NCBI GenBank assembly: GCA_013002425.1
Contig: JABDJQ010000048.1
Span: 1-7,680 of the forward strand
Source: Gemmatimonadota bacterium
Lineage (GTDB): Bacteria; Orphanbacterota; Orphanbacteria; Orphanbacterales; Orphanbacteraceae
Reading direction: 5' to 3'
Length of the DNA: 7,680 nt
Shown here: in pieces, positions 1 through 6,040 of the stretch
Position numbering within the stretch: position 1 is the first letter of the stretch
Layout of the letters: each line of letters begins with the position of its first letter
The notes under the pieces: generated by a model
The model's database searches: none
Told to the model about the DNA's origin: nothing
Seen by the model: the letters and a program-made list of their open reading frames with translations, nothing else
Position numbers and translations under genes: made by a program

Positions 1-769
1 GGGCGCGCAGTTCGTCGTCGACGAACGGTGACGGCGACTCTTCGATCAGCTTCTGAAAGCGGCGCTGCACGGAGCATTCGCGTTCGCCGAGGTGCACCAC
101 GTTGCCTTGCGTATCGCCGAGGATCTGCACCTCGATATGGCGGGGGCGCTCGACGTATTTCTCGAGGAAGACGGTATCGTCGCCGAATGCGGCGCCCGCT
201 TCGCCGCGCGTTCTCTCGAGCGCGGCCACGAGGTCCTTCTCCGCCCGCACGATACGCATTCCCTTCCCGCCGCCGCCGGAAGCGGCCTTCAGCAGAACGG
301 GATAGCCGATCTCGGCAGCCTGCGCGATCGCCTCTTCCGCTTTCACGAGCGGCTTTCCGGCGCCGGGGACGACGGGGACGTTCCGCGCCGCCATCGTTTC
401 CCTGGCCGACACCTTGTTCCCCATCTTCTCCATCGATTCGGGAGAAGGGCCGATGAACACGATCCCGGCGTCGGCGCAACTCTTCGCGAAGAGCGGGTTC
501 TCCGAGAGAAAACCGTACCCGGGATGAACGGCGTTCGCGCCGCATTTCTTCGCCACGTCCAGAATGCGTTCGATGTTCAGGTAACTCTCGGCAAGCGGCG
601 GGGGGCCGATGCAGTACGCTTCGTCCGCGCGGGCGACGTGCATGCTCCTGCGGTCGGCTTCCGAGAAAACGGCCACGGAACGGATCCCGAGCTCGCGCAG
701 CGTACGGATGATACGAACCGCGATCTCGCCCCGGTTCGCCACGAGCACTTTGTCGAAGGTTCCAGCCAT
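1..769 (-). CDS. accC: Biotin carboxylase subunit of acyl-CoA (probably propionyl-CoA) carboxylase, N-terminal part
   Basis: Cytoplasmic enzyme that uses ATP and bicarbonate to carboxylate biotin on a carrier protein. The partner carboxyltransferase then moves the carboxyl group to an acyl-CoA. The first 256 residues are visible; the rest lies beyond position 1. Seen: N-terminal biotin-carboxylase fold with VLVANRGEIAVRIIR (8-22) and HPGYGFLSEN (82-91), then the ATP-grasp part with MGNKVSAR (116-123), the glycine loop KAASGGGGKGMRIV (161-174), EKYVERPRHIEVQ (203-215) and GERECSVQRRFQK (228-240). By alignment from memory with E. coli AccC, the ATP-site lysines fall at K119 and K161. Phe238 sits where E. 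coli has His236. The ATG at 769 follows the pccB stop by 2 nt (TAG-CC-ATG) with no clear Shine-Dalgarno, so translational coupling is likely. Adjacency to a PccB-type subunit suggests a PccA-like role. Whether a biotin carrier domain is fused C-terminally (about 600-700 aa) or separate (about 450 aa) cannot be seen, so accC versus pccA is open. Confidence 0.95.
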   Translation of the reverse strand, partial: MAGTFDKVLVANRGEIAVRIIRTLRELGIRSVAVFSEADRRSMHVARADEAYCIGPPPLAESYLNIERILDVAKKCGANAVHPGYGFLSENPLFAKSCADAGIVFIGPSPESMEKMGNKVSARETMAARNVPVVPGAGKPLVKAEEAIAQAAEIGYPVLLKAASGGGGKGMRIVRAEKDLVAALERTRGEAGAAFGDDTVFLEKYVERPRHIEVQILGDTQGNVVHLGERECSVQRRFQKLIEESPSPFVDDELRA

Positions 770-771
770 GG

Positions 772-2340
772 CTACAGTGGGATATTCCCGTGCTTCTTGC
801 GTGGAAGCGTCTGGCGTTTGTTCTGCAGGCTTTCGAGCGCGCGAATGATCCGCGGCCGCGTTTCGTTCGGTTCGATGACGTCGTCGAGGTAGCCGAGGCC
901 GGCGGCGATATACGGATTCATGAACTTCGCGTTGTACTCTTCGACGTATTTCTGGCGGAGCGCGTCGCGATCCTTCTCGTCGGCCGCCTGGATTTCCTTG
1001 CGATAGAGGATGTTGACCGCGCCCTCCGCGCCCATGACGGCGAGCTCGGCCCCCGGCCAGGCGACATTGTAATCGCCACGGATGTGCTTCGACGACATCA
1101 CGTCGTAAGCGCCGCCGTAAGCTTTGCGCGTGATCACCGTTATTTTCGGAACGGTTGCTTCACAGTACGCGAACAGAAGCTTGGCGCCGTGGCGGATGAT
1201 CCCGCCGTGCTCCTGATCCGTTCCCGGTAGAAATCCGGGCACGTCTTCGAACGTGATGAGCGGAATGTTGAACGCGTCGCAGAAGCGGACGAAGCGCGCG
1301 GCCTTCGTGGCCGTGCTGATATCGAGCACGCCGGCCAGCACTTTCGGCTGGTTCGCGACGACCCCGACGGGACGCCCGGCCATGCGCGCGAATCCGACTA
1401 CGATGTTCTTCGCGAAGTGCGGATGGATCTCGAGGAATTCGCCTTCGTCGACCACGCGGTGGATGACGTCGAGGATGTCGTACGGTTCCTTCGGGTTGGA
1501 CGGCACGACCGTGTCGAGTTCGGGATCGCGCCGGTCGGCGGGGTCGGCCGTATCCCTGCGCGGCGCGTCATCGACGTTGTTCGACGGAAGGAACGAGAGG
1601 AGTCTGCGCAGAAGTACGATGCACTCCTGATCGTTGGCGGCCACGAGATGAGCGACACCGCTCTTTTCGTTGTGAGTGTACGCGCCGCCGAGTTCTTCGA
1701 ACGTCACGTCTTCGCCGGTAACCATCTTGATGACGCCGGGGCCCGTTACGAACATGTGCGAAGTGTGATCGACCATGATGACGAAGTCGGTGATGGCGGG
1801 CGAGTAGACGGCGCCGCCGGCGCACGGTCCCATGATGGCCGAAATCTGCGGCACGACGCCGGAAGCCATGGTGTTGCGGAGGAAGATATCCGCGTAGCCG
1901 CCGAGGGAGGACACCCCCTCCTGAATCCGCGCGCCGCCGGAATCGTTCAGGCCGATTACGGGCGCGCCGTTTTCGACCGCGAGATCCATGAGGCGGCAGA
2001 TCTTCTGCGCGTTCGTTTCGGAAAGCGTTCCGCCGAAGACCGTGAAGTCCTGCGCAAACGCGTAGACGTGACGGCCGTCGACCGTGCCGTAACCGCAGAC
2101 GACGCCGTCGCCCGGAGGCTTCCTGTTCTTCAGTCCGAAGTCGTCGGTGCGGTGGGTAACGAAGACACCGGTTTCCTGAAACGTGCCTTCGTCGAAGAAC
2201 AGTCGAATGCGTTCGCGGGCGGTCAGTCGTCCCGCTTCATGGATCTTTTCGACCCGCTTCGCGTCGCCTCCTTTTTCGAGGGCGGCTTTTCGCGTGCGGA
2301 GTTCTTCGATTCCGGATGAGCGTCGTCCCTGGTCGTTCAT
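772..2340 (-). CDS. pccB: Propionyl-CoA carboxylase beta (carboxyltransferase) subunit
   Basis: Complete 522-residue carboxyltransferase, close in length to known PccB proteins. It transfers the carboxyl group from carboxybiotin to propionyl-CoA, giving (S)-methylmalonyl-CoA, in the cytoplasm as part of a biotin-dependent complex. Two crotonase-like halves are visible. The N half has DSGGARIQEGVSSLGGYADIF (from 133) and GPCAGGAVYSPA (171-182). The C half has DVPGFLPGTDQEHGGIIRHG (366-385) and RKAYGGAYDVMSSKHIRGD (405-423). Asp413 in AYGGAYD matches the position (Asp422 of Streptomyces coelicolor PccB) linked to propionyl rather than acetyl preference. The end, RKKHGNIPL, closely resembles the end of human PCCB (RKHANIPL, recalled, not searched). 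The ATG at 2340 is 33 nt after the stop of the upstream membrane-protein gene and has no purine-rich ribosome site. The downstream neighbour is the biotin carboxylase, 2 nt away. Alternatives such as a methylmalonyl-CoA decarboxylase alpha chain are less likely given the sequence of the specificity loop. Confidence 0.95.
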   Translation of the reverse strand: MNDQGRRSSGIEELRTRKAALEKGGDAKRVEKIHEAGRLTARERIRLFFDEGTFQETGVFVTHRTDDFGLKNRKPPGDGVVCGYGTVDGRHVYAFAQDFTVFGGTLSETNAQKICRLMDLAVENGAPVIGLNDSGGARIQEGVSSLGGYADIFLRNTMASGVVPQISAIMGPCAGGAVYSPAITDFVIMVDHTSHMFVTGPGVIKMVTGEDVTFEELGGAYTHNEKSGVAHLVAANDQECIVLLRRLLSFLPSNNVDDAPRRDTADPADRRDPELDTVVPSNPKEPYDILDVIHRVVDEGEFLEIHPHFAKNIVVGFARMAGRPVGVVANQPKVLAGVLDISTATKAARFVRFCDAFNIPLITFEDVPGFLPGTDQEHGGIIRHGAKLLFAYCEATVPKITVITRKAYGGAYDVMSSKHIRGDYNVAWPGAELAVMGAEGAVNILYRKEIQAADEKDRDALRQKYVEEYNAKFMNPYIAAGLGYLDDVIEPNETRPRIIRALESLQNKRQTLPRKKHGNIPL

Positions 2341-2373
2341 GGGGTCAAGAATAGCGGAGAATGAGGGAAAAGA

Positions 2374-3021
2374 CTAGCGGTGCGAGAGGTAGATTTCGAG
2401 CCGCTGGCCGTCTTCCACGGAGTCGATCCAGCGCCGCTCCACGGAGTACCCTTCGGCGGTAACCTCGGCCCGCAAAGTTCCGCGGGGACCGAGAGTCGGA
2501 ACGTGGATCTCGAAGCGTCCGCTCCGATCGGTCGCAACCTGGTCGGCGATGAGGCGGACGCGTTCCTTTCGGGTCGGGTCGTGCCGGGAAATCGAAATCA
2601 CGGCCCCCTCGATCGACTCACGGGACCTGCCGTCGAAAATCTGCCCGTAGAGCACCTGCATGTCGCGCTGCTCCTCCGCCTCTTCGAGGGCTGTTTCGAG
2701 CGACTCGACCTTCGAACGGAGCTGTGAGAGCTCGATAGAGCGGTCCCGCGTCTTCGCCTCGAGTTGCTCCACGCGGAGAGCGGATTCCGCGCTGCTGTCG
2801 TCGAGAGCGAGCTGAGCGCGGCGCTGAGTGAGGGTTCCGCCGAGAACGAGAAGAAACAGCACCGCCAGCGTGGCGAGGGCATAGGCGCCGTCTTCGTTGT
2901 GGCGTGAGAAAAGCTCGAAGCGGGAGAGATTCGTGCCCGAGCGCCGGAGGGCCCGCACGAGAAAAACGAGGATCGTGGCGCCGGCGAGCAGAATCGGCCA
3001 CCACATGCGCAGAAAGTCCAT
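2374..3021 (-). CDS. Two-pass membrane protein with coiled coil and carboxypeptidase-regulatory-like domain; function unknown
   Basis: 215 residues; I do not recognise the family. Seen: a hydrophobic segment at about 7-24 (WPILLAGATILVFLV), a basic loop (RALRR, 23-27; further Arg at 34 and 40), a second hydrophobic segment at about 47-63, a charged heptad-like coiled coil at about 66-119 (many Glu, Leu, Arg) and a compact beta-rich C-terminal domain at about 122-215. That domain has the pattern of carboxypeptidase-regulatory / transthyretin-like folds: LYGQIFDG, then IEGAVISI, TDRSGRFEIHV, a GY turn at 191 and a final LEIYL. The positive-inside rule puts the basic loop in the cytoplasm and the coil plus C-terminal domain outside the membrane (inference). 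The start is set by AAGGAGG at 3028-3034, 6 nt before the ATG at 3021; a GTG one codon earlier is too close. It is co-directional with pccB, ends 33 nt before it and probably shares its transcript. No enzyme motif is visible, so a structural or envelope role is more likely than a part in carboxylation. Confidence 0.8.
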   Translation of the reverse strand: MDFLRMWWPILLAGATILVFLVRALRRSGTNLSRFELFSRHNEDGAYALATLAVLFLLVLGGTLTQRRAQLALDDSSAESALRVEQLEAKTRDRSIELSQLRSKVESLETALEEAEEQRDMQVLYGQIFDGRSRESIEGAVISISRHDPTRKERVRLIADQVATDRSGRFEIHVPTLGPRGTLRAEVTAEGYSVERRWIDSVEDGQRLEIYLSHR

Positions 3022-3027
3022 CACCCG

Positions 3028-3034
3028 CCTCCTT
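3028..3034 (-). promoter_or_regulatory. Shine-Dalgarno AAGGAGG deciding the start of the membrane-protein gene
   Basis: The minus strand reads AAGGAGG followed by 6 nt and then ATG at 3021. The GTG at 3024 would leave only 3 nt, so the ATG is preferred. It is the strongest ribosome site in the window; pccB and the biotin carboxylase downstream have none of comparable quality. Confidence 0.75.
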
Positions 3035-3041
3035 GTCTCTC

Positions 3042-3069
3042 ATCATAACGCCAGCGCGGCGGAGTGCAA
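3042..3069 (-). promoter_or_regulatory. Candidate sigma70-like promoter for the membrane protein-pccB-accC cluster
   Basis: On the minus strand, TTGCAC (3069-3064; 3 of 6 to consensus) is separated by 16 nt from TATGAT (3047-3042; 5 of 6). Transcription would begin near 3035, just before the AAGGAGG ribosome site, giving a very short leader. The -10 is good and the -35 weak. It is placed correctly for the three-gene cluster. This is a motif reading only, and promoter consensus in this lineage is uncertain. Confidence 0.3.
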
Positions 3070-3098
3070 GTGCGAGATCACGTTTCGTGCATTTTTTC

Positions 3099-3110
3099 TT
3101 GACGCGTCAA
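3099..3110. promoter_or_regulatory. Perfect 12-bp palindrome TTGACGCGTCAA in the divergent intergenic region
   Basis: TTGACGCGTCAA is its own reverse complement. It lies in the 109-nt gap between the divergent membrane-protein gene (start 3021) and cdd (start 3131), preceded by a T6 run at 3092-3097. Its placement suits an operator for a dimeric repressor acting on one or both directions. A 12-bp palindrome is expected about twice by chance in a window this size, so location is the main argument. Confidence 0.3.
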
Positions 3111-3130
3111 CGGCGAGACTCCAAGTTCTC

Positions 3131-3544
3131 ATGACCATGAACAGCGACGAACTCATACGGAAGGCCGAGGAAGCCGCGGGACGGGCGCGTTCGCCGTATT
3201 CCGGGGTGCGCGTCGGCGCGGCGGCCGTTTCGGACGACGGCCTGGTCTGGACCGGCTGCAATATCGAGAACGCCTCCTATTCCATGACGCTCTGCGCCGA
3301 ACGGGTCGCCCTCTTCAAGGGGCTCAGCGAAGGGGCCGCGCGCTTCGACCGGATCGCGATCTGGAGCGACACCGGCTTTCTGCTCTACCCGTGCGGGGCG
3401 TGCCTGCAGGTTCTGGCGGAATGGATGCCGCAGGACGCCGAAGTCTGGATCGCGGGTCCGGGCAATAAAAAGGAGGAGCATCTCCTGCGAGAGCTCCTCC
3501 CTCATTCGTTACAGAACCTTCGTGATCATCTTCGCTCGGAGTAG
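3131..3544 (+). CDS. cdd: Cytidine deaminase
   Basis: 137-residue cytoplasmic enzyme of the small, homotetrameric class. It hydrolytically deaminates cytidine and deoxycytidine to uridine and deoxyuridine in pyrimidine salvage. Seen: SPYSGVRVGAA (21-31), the substrate-binding GCNIENASYS (42-51, with N44 and E46), the zinc/catalytic motif TLCAERVAL (53-61; Cys55 ligand, Glu57 proton shuttle) and PCGACLQVL (87-95; Cys88 and Cys91 ligands). The three-cysteine zinc site is typical of the tetrameric form. The usual LLPHS sequence is present at 122-126. Length fits the family. ATG at 3131 is chosen; an ATG two codons later (3137) is equally possible and neither has a clear Shine-Dalgarno. The frame stays open upstream, but that part overlaps the divergent gene and has no homology to the family. 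It is the only plus-strand gene in the window, divergent from the carboxylase cluster and convergent with the PHP-protein gene, so it is probably transcribed alone. Confidence 0.95.
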   Translation: MTMNSDELIRKAEEAAGRARSPYSGVRVGAAAVSDDGLVWTGCNIENASYSMTLCAERVALFKGLSEGAARFDRIAIWSDTGFLLYPCGACLQVLAEWMPQDAEVWIAGPGNKKEEHLLRELLPHSLQNLRDHLRSE

Positions 3545-3573
3545 CCGAGCGACATCTGCGCTCGGACTAGCCG
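3532..3573. repeat. Hairpin plus imperfect direct repeat between convergent genes; possible bidirectional terminator
   Basis: TCGCTCGG (3532-3539) and CCGAGCGA (3545-3552) form a perfect 8-bp stem with a 5-nt loop that includes the cdd stop codon TAG. CGCTCGGASTAGCCG occurs twice, at 3533-3547 and 3559-3573, differing at one base (26-nt period). The second copy can form only a short CGG/CCG stem around the same loop. No T-tract follows on either strand, so termination by this element is only plausible. The position, at the meeting point of convergent genes, supports it. Confidence 0.35.
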
Positions 3574-3588
3574 GCGCGGAGCGACCGC

Positions 3589-5937
3589 TTATCGCATCAG
3601 AAGCATCTTCTTGCTGATCGTCTTTCCACCAGCCGAAATCCGGTAGAAGTAAACGCCCGAACCGACTTCGTTGCCGATGTTGTCAGTGCCGGTCCAGGTT
3701 GCCGTATGCGTGCCTGCATCGAGCGGCTCATCGACGAGCGTCCGGACGAGTCTGCCCGCGATGTCGTACACCTCGAGATTGACGCGCCCCTTCTTCGGTA
3801 CGTCGAAGCGGATCCGTGTCGTCGGGTTGAACGGGTTCGGCGTGTTCTCGTGAAGCGCGAGTACGCCGGGAACCGTGCCGCCCGCCACGTCCGTCGGCAC
3901 GCTCGTATCGACGTGGAACCAGATCGGGCTCGTCCACGTGGCGTCGCCGTCCGCCTGCAACACGCGGATATGGTAGTAGTAATCGCCGGGATCGGTCGGG
4001 ACCGTGTCGAGATACGTCCAGACGAGATCGTTCCCCGAAACGAGCTCCGAGTCGTAGAACACGGCGTTCCGGTAGATCTGGATCGTCTGGAAGTCGTTCG
4101 CGGCGCTGATTTCGAGTTCGAGCTCGATTTCAGTCGTGCCGATCGTGTCGATCTCGCCCATCCACGCTTTCGTTCCCGTGACGGGTCCGGCGCGGTAGAG
4201 CAGGTTCACGCGGTCGTTCACCGGATTGATCTCGCACGCGTAGGTGCGCCGGTTCCATAACGCGTCCATGACGCCGTCGGTCGTGAGCTCGGTCACGAGA
4301 AGACCGGTCAGATAGATGTCGTTTCCGCTGTTCGGATTCTTCTGATCGCCCCAGAGACCGTTGTGGTTGTCCTGATTCGCGACGGCGCCGATATGCCAGC
4401 CGTTCGAGAGGGCCTGGAGATAGCGGTTGTTGTAGTTCGACGACCGTTTGCCGTTCCTGACTTCGATCGTGTTGATGTACTTGTCGTACTGGAAGACGAA
4501 CGCGAGGTCGTTGAAGTTCGAGCCGCTGTTCATCGGCTCGGGGTGGTTGTAACCGCCCGGGACGTTTTCCGTGACGAAGAAATTATACGCGTTCGTCATG
4601 TTCGTGAACGCGCTCGTCGGCGCGACCTGGCTCGCGTTCCAGACGGACATGTGCCCGTAGCCCGACGAGTTCGCGATCCCCATCTCCTGGCCGGCCAGCG
4701 CCACGAAGACGCCGTCTTCCGTGAACGTATTGGCCGTCGTCAGAAGGGACGTGTATTCACTCGAGGTCAGATAGTGCGAGTGATCGGTGACGGAGAGAAC
4801 GTCGATGTTCGCCGTGTCGCGGGCGTACGTGAACGCCTGCGTGATGTTGCCGATGCCGTCCGACGCCGCGGTGTGCGAATGGAAGTTCCCGAATACCACC
4901 GCAAACGCGAACTCGGGGTTCGTCGAGGCGATCGCGTTCGGGCTGTTCGAGACGTTGCTCGTGTTGCCGAACTCGTCCTGCACGCGGATCGCGAAGTAGT
5001 AGTCGGTGCCCGGCGTCAGGTTCGTCACGGTCATGTCCATGGCCGTGCCCGAGGTGTCGGGGAGCGGTTCGCCCGCGACGTCGTTCGAAGTCGCCCAGTT
5101 GCCGCCTGTGATCGGGACCGTGTTGTAGCGAACGATGAAGTTGTTGGCGTATCCCCAGGTCGTGTCGTCGCCGGTCGTGGTCCACGAAAGGTCCACTTCC
5201 CCGCCGAACTCGCCGGTTACGGCCGCGAGATCCGTCACGTCGCTCGGCGCGATCGCGTCGGCCACGAGGACATCGAGATCGCTTCTCGGATGCAGTTCGC
5301 GCGAACCGGAGTTTTCGTTCATGAGGCCCGTGAGCTTCACGATCGTATCACCTACGGTCGGCTCCGTATAACTGATGAGGTCCATCGTGACCAGCAGCGT
5401 TTCGCCCGGGGCGTCGCCGTCGATCTCGATCGCGTTCCAGTCGCCGCCGCCGAGAGAAGCAACGGACATCACGGTGTCCATCGTGACGAGGCATCCTTCC
5501 CACTCTTCTGCGGTTCCGGCGCCCGTGTTCACGTCGCCGATCGTGAGAGCCTGCGGCATCGGCAGCGCGGCCTGGAACGTCTGCACGTTCACGAACCCGC
5601 CTGAACCGCTGGATGCGGAAATAATGGAATTGCCCGCACTTTCGAAGTAGAAGCCGCCGACCGTAACCAGGTCACCCTGGCCGACGCCGGGAGTGGCGCC
5701 GGTCGTGACGTAGATCCCGTTGTACGGGCCGCCGCCCTGCTCGGCTACGTAGAAGAACGAGTTGCCGACGCCGGTCACGACCACGCTGTCGATCGTCACG
5801 AACGTGAACTGGGCGTATACCCCCTGCTGCACTTCGTAGACCGTGGCGCTGTCGGGATCGGCCGCGTGGACGTTCATCGCGAGCAGGGGGAGGATTGCTC
5901 CGACGATCGCCCCCAGAAGCCGTTTCCGAATCACCAT
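3589..5937 (-). CDS. Exported multidomain PHP-type metal-dependent hydrolase with FlgD-like/T9SS-like C-terminal tail
   Basis: 782 residues. Signal peptide 1-25 (basic MVIRKR, hydrophobic core, VHA before Ala26). About 31-112 and 128-225 are beta-rich modules resembling OB-like modules of secreted nucleases (tentative). About 230-340 is an Fn3 domain (VTDLAAV, LTPGTDYYFAIRVQD). About 345-570 is a PHP domain with FHSHTAASDG (His353, His355), SVTDHSH (Asp385, His386), AGQEMG (Glu418), GYGHM (His429), NHPEP (His465) and NQDNH (Asp523, His525): the full metal-ligand set, closest in style to CehA/McbA-like secreted phosphoesterases. About 590-680 is another beta-sandwich. 696-782 is the FlgD-like tail (NTPNPFNPTTRIRF, YDIAGRLVRTL, SGVYFYRI, KKMLLMR). 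Expected outside the cytoplasm, on the surface or secreted; substrate unknown. ATG at 5937 is chosen because AGGGGG lies 4 nt before it and the signal peptide then starts correctly; GTG at 5934 is an alternative. A TTG 14 codons upstream is unlikely. Codon style matches its neighbours. Confidence 0.88.
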   Translation of the reverse strand: MVIRKRLLGAIVGAILPLLAMNVHAADPDSATVYEVQQGVYAQFTFVTIDSVVVTGVGNSFFYVAEQGGGPYNGIYVTTGATPGVGQGDLVTVGGFYFESAGNSIISASSGSGGFVNVQTFQAALPMPQALTIGDVNTGAGTAEEWEGCLVTMDTVMSVASLGGGDWNAIEIDGDAPGETLLVTMDLISYTEPTVGDTIVKLTGLMNENSGSRELHPRSDLDVLVADAIAPSDVTDLAAVTGEFGGEVDLSWTTTGDDTTWGYANNFIVRYNTVPITGGNWATSNDVAGEPLPDTSGTAMDMTVTNLTPGTDYYFAIRVQDEFGNTSNVSNSPNAIASTNPEFAFAVVFGNFHSHTAASDGIGNITQAFTYARDTANIDVLSVTDHSHYLTSSEYTSLLTTANTFTEDGVFVALAGQEMGIANSSGYGHMSVWNASQVAPTSAFTNMTNAYNFFVTENVPGGYNHPEPMNSGSNFNDLAFVFQYDKYINTIEVRNGKRSSNYNNRYLQALSNGWHIGAVANQDNHNGLWGDQKNPNSGNDIYLTGLLVTELTTDGVMDALWNRRTYACEINPVNDRVNLLYRAGPVTGTKAWMGEIDTIGTTEIELELEISAANDFQTIQIYRNAVFYDSELVSGNDLVWTYLDTVPTDPGDYYYHIRVLQADGDATWTSPIWFHVDTSVPTDVAGGTVPGVLALHENTPNPFNPTTRIRFDVPKKGRVNLEVYDIAGRLVRTLVDEPLDAGTHTATWTGTDNIGNEVGSGVYFYRISAGGKTISKKMLLMR

Positions 5938-5941
5938 GAAA

Positions 5942-5947
5942 CCCCCT
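5942..5947 (-). promoter_or_regulatory. Ribosome binding site AGGGGG of the PHP-protein gene
   Basis: The minus strand reads AGGGGG-TTTC-ATG-GTG. Spacing is 4 nt to the ATG at 5937 and 7 nt to the GTG at 5934. Both give the same signal peptide apart from the first residue. The site argues against the longer TTG start at 5979. Confidence 0.5.
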
Positions 5948-5980
5948 GAAAACCGTGTTGTTTTTCGATACCGCTCCAAG

Positions 5981-6016
5981 AAAAAAGCGGGAGAGGCAGA
6001 GTCGCCCCTCCCGCTT
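5981..6016 (-). terminator. Strong rho-independent terminator of the upstream exported-protein gene
   Basis: On the minus strand AAGCGGGAG (6016-6008) pairs perfectly with CTCCCGCTT (5993-5985). The inner GGGC/GCCT extends this to a 13-bp stem (one G-U) with a 6-nt loop (GACTCT, 6003-5998). The stem end and following bases make a run of six T (5986-5981). It begins 22 nt after the TAA at 6038 and ends 43 nt before the next ATG at 5937, so it separates the two large minus-strand genes into different transcripts unless there is read-through. Confidence 0.92.
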
Positions 6017-6023
6017 CAGAATA

Positions 6024-6040
6024 TAAGGACCGAGTCCTTA
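6024..6040 (-). other. Small 7-bp hairpin over the stop codon, just before the terminator
   Basis: TAAGGAC (6040-6034) and GTCCTTA (6030-6024) are perfect complements with a 3-nt loop. The hairpin starts with the TAA stop itself and lies 7 nt before the terminator stem. It could stabilise the 3' end of the transcript or help termination. It has no T-tract of its own, so a terminator role alone is not supported. Confidence 0.5.

Noticed and set aside
92..892. Plus-strand open frame of 266 codons opposite the biotin carboxylase
   Set aside because: The minus-strand product is a clear biotin carboxylase; the plus-strand frame is its shadow and overlaps the pccB end as well.
1417..2319. Plus-strand open frame of 300 codons opposite pccB
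   Set aside because: It lies antisense to an unmistakable carboxyltransferase; its composition is that of a GC-rich mirror frame and it has no ribosome site.
3070..3097. Possible hairpin (GTGCGAGA/TTTCGTGC) followed by T6 as a plus-strand terminator before cdd
   Set aside because: The stem needs three G-U pairs and there is no plus-strand gene upstream to terminate; an attenuator is possible but not supported.
2897..3130. Extension of cdd upstream to 2897
   Set aside because: The added 78 residues overlap the divergent membrane-protein gene and have no cytidine-deaminase character; the family normally starts about 20 residues before the SPYSGV motif, as ATG 3131 gives.
3472..3500. Inverted repeat GGAGGAGC ... 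GCTCCTCC as a terminator
   Set aside because: It lies within the cdd coding region, has a 13-nt loop and no T-tract, and is explained by Glu-Glu and Leu-Leu codons.
4363..5604. Long plus-strand open frame (413 codons) opposite the PHP-protein gene
   Set aside because: It is rich in Arg and Val with no domain pattern, and is the antisense shadow of a GC-rich gene whose minus-strand product has a signal peptide and clear domains.
5938..5979. N-terminal extension of the PHP protein from a TTG at 5979
   Set aside because: It would place 14 polar residues before a normal signal peptide and ignore the AGGGGG ribosome site before the ATG at 5937.
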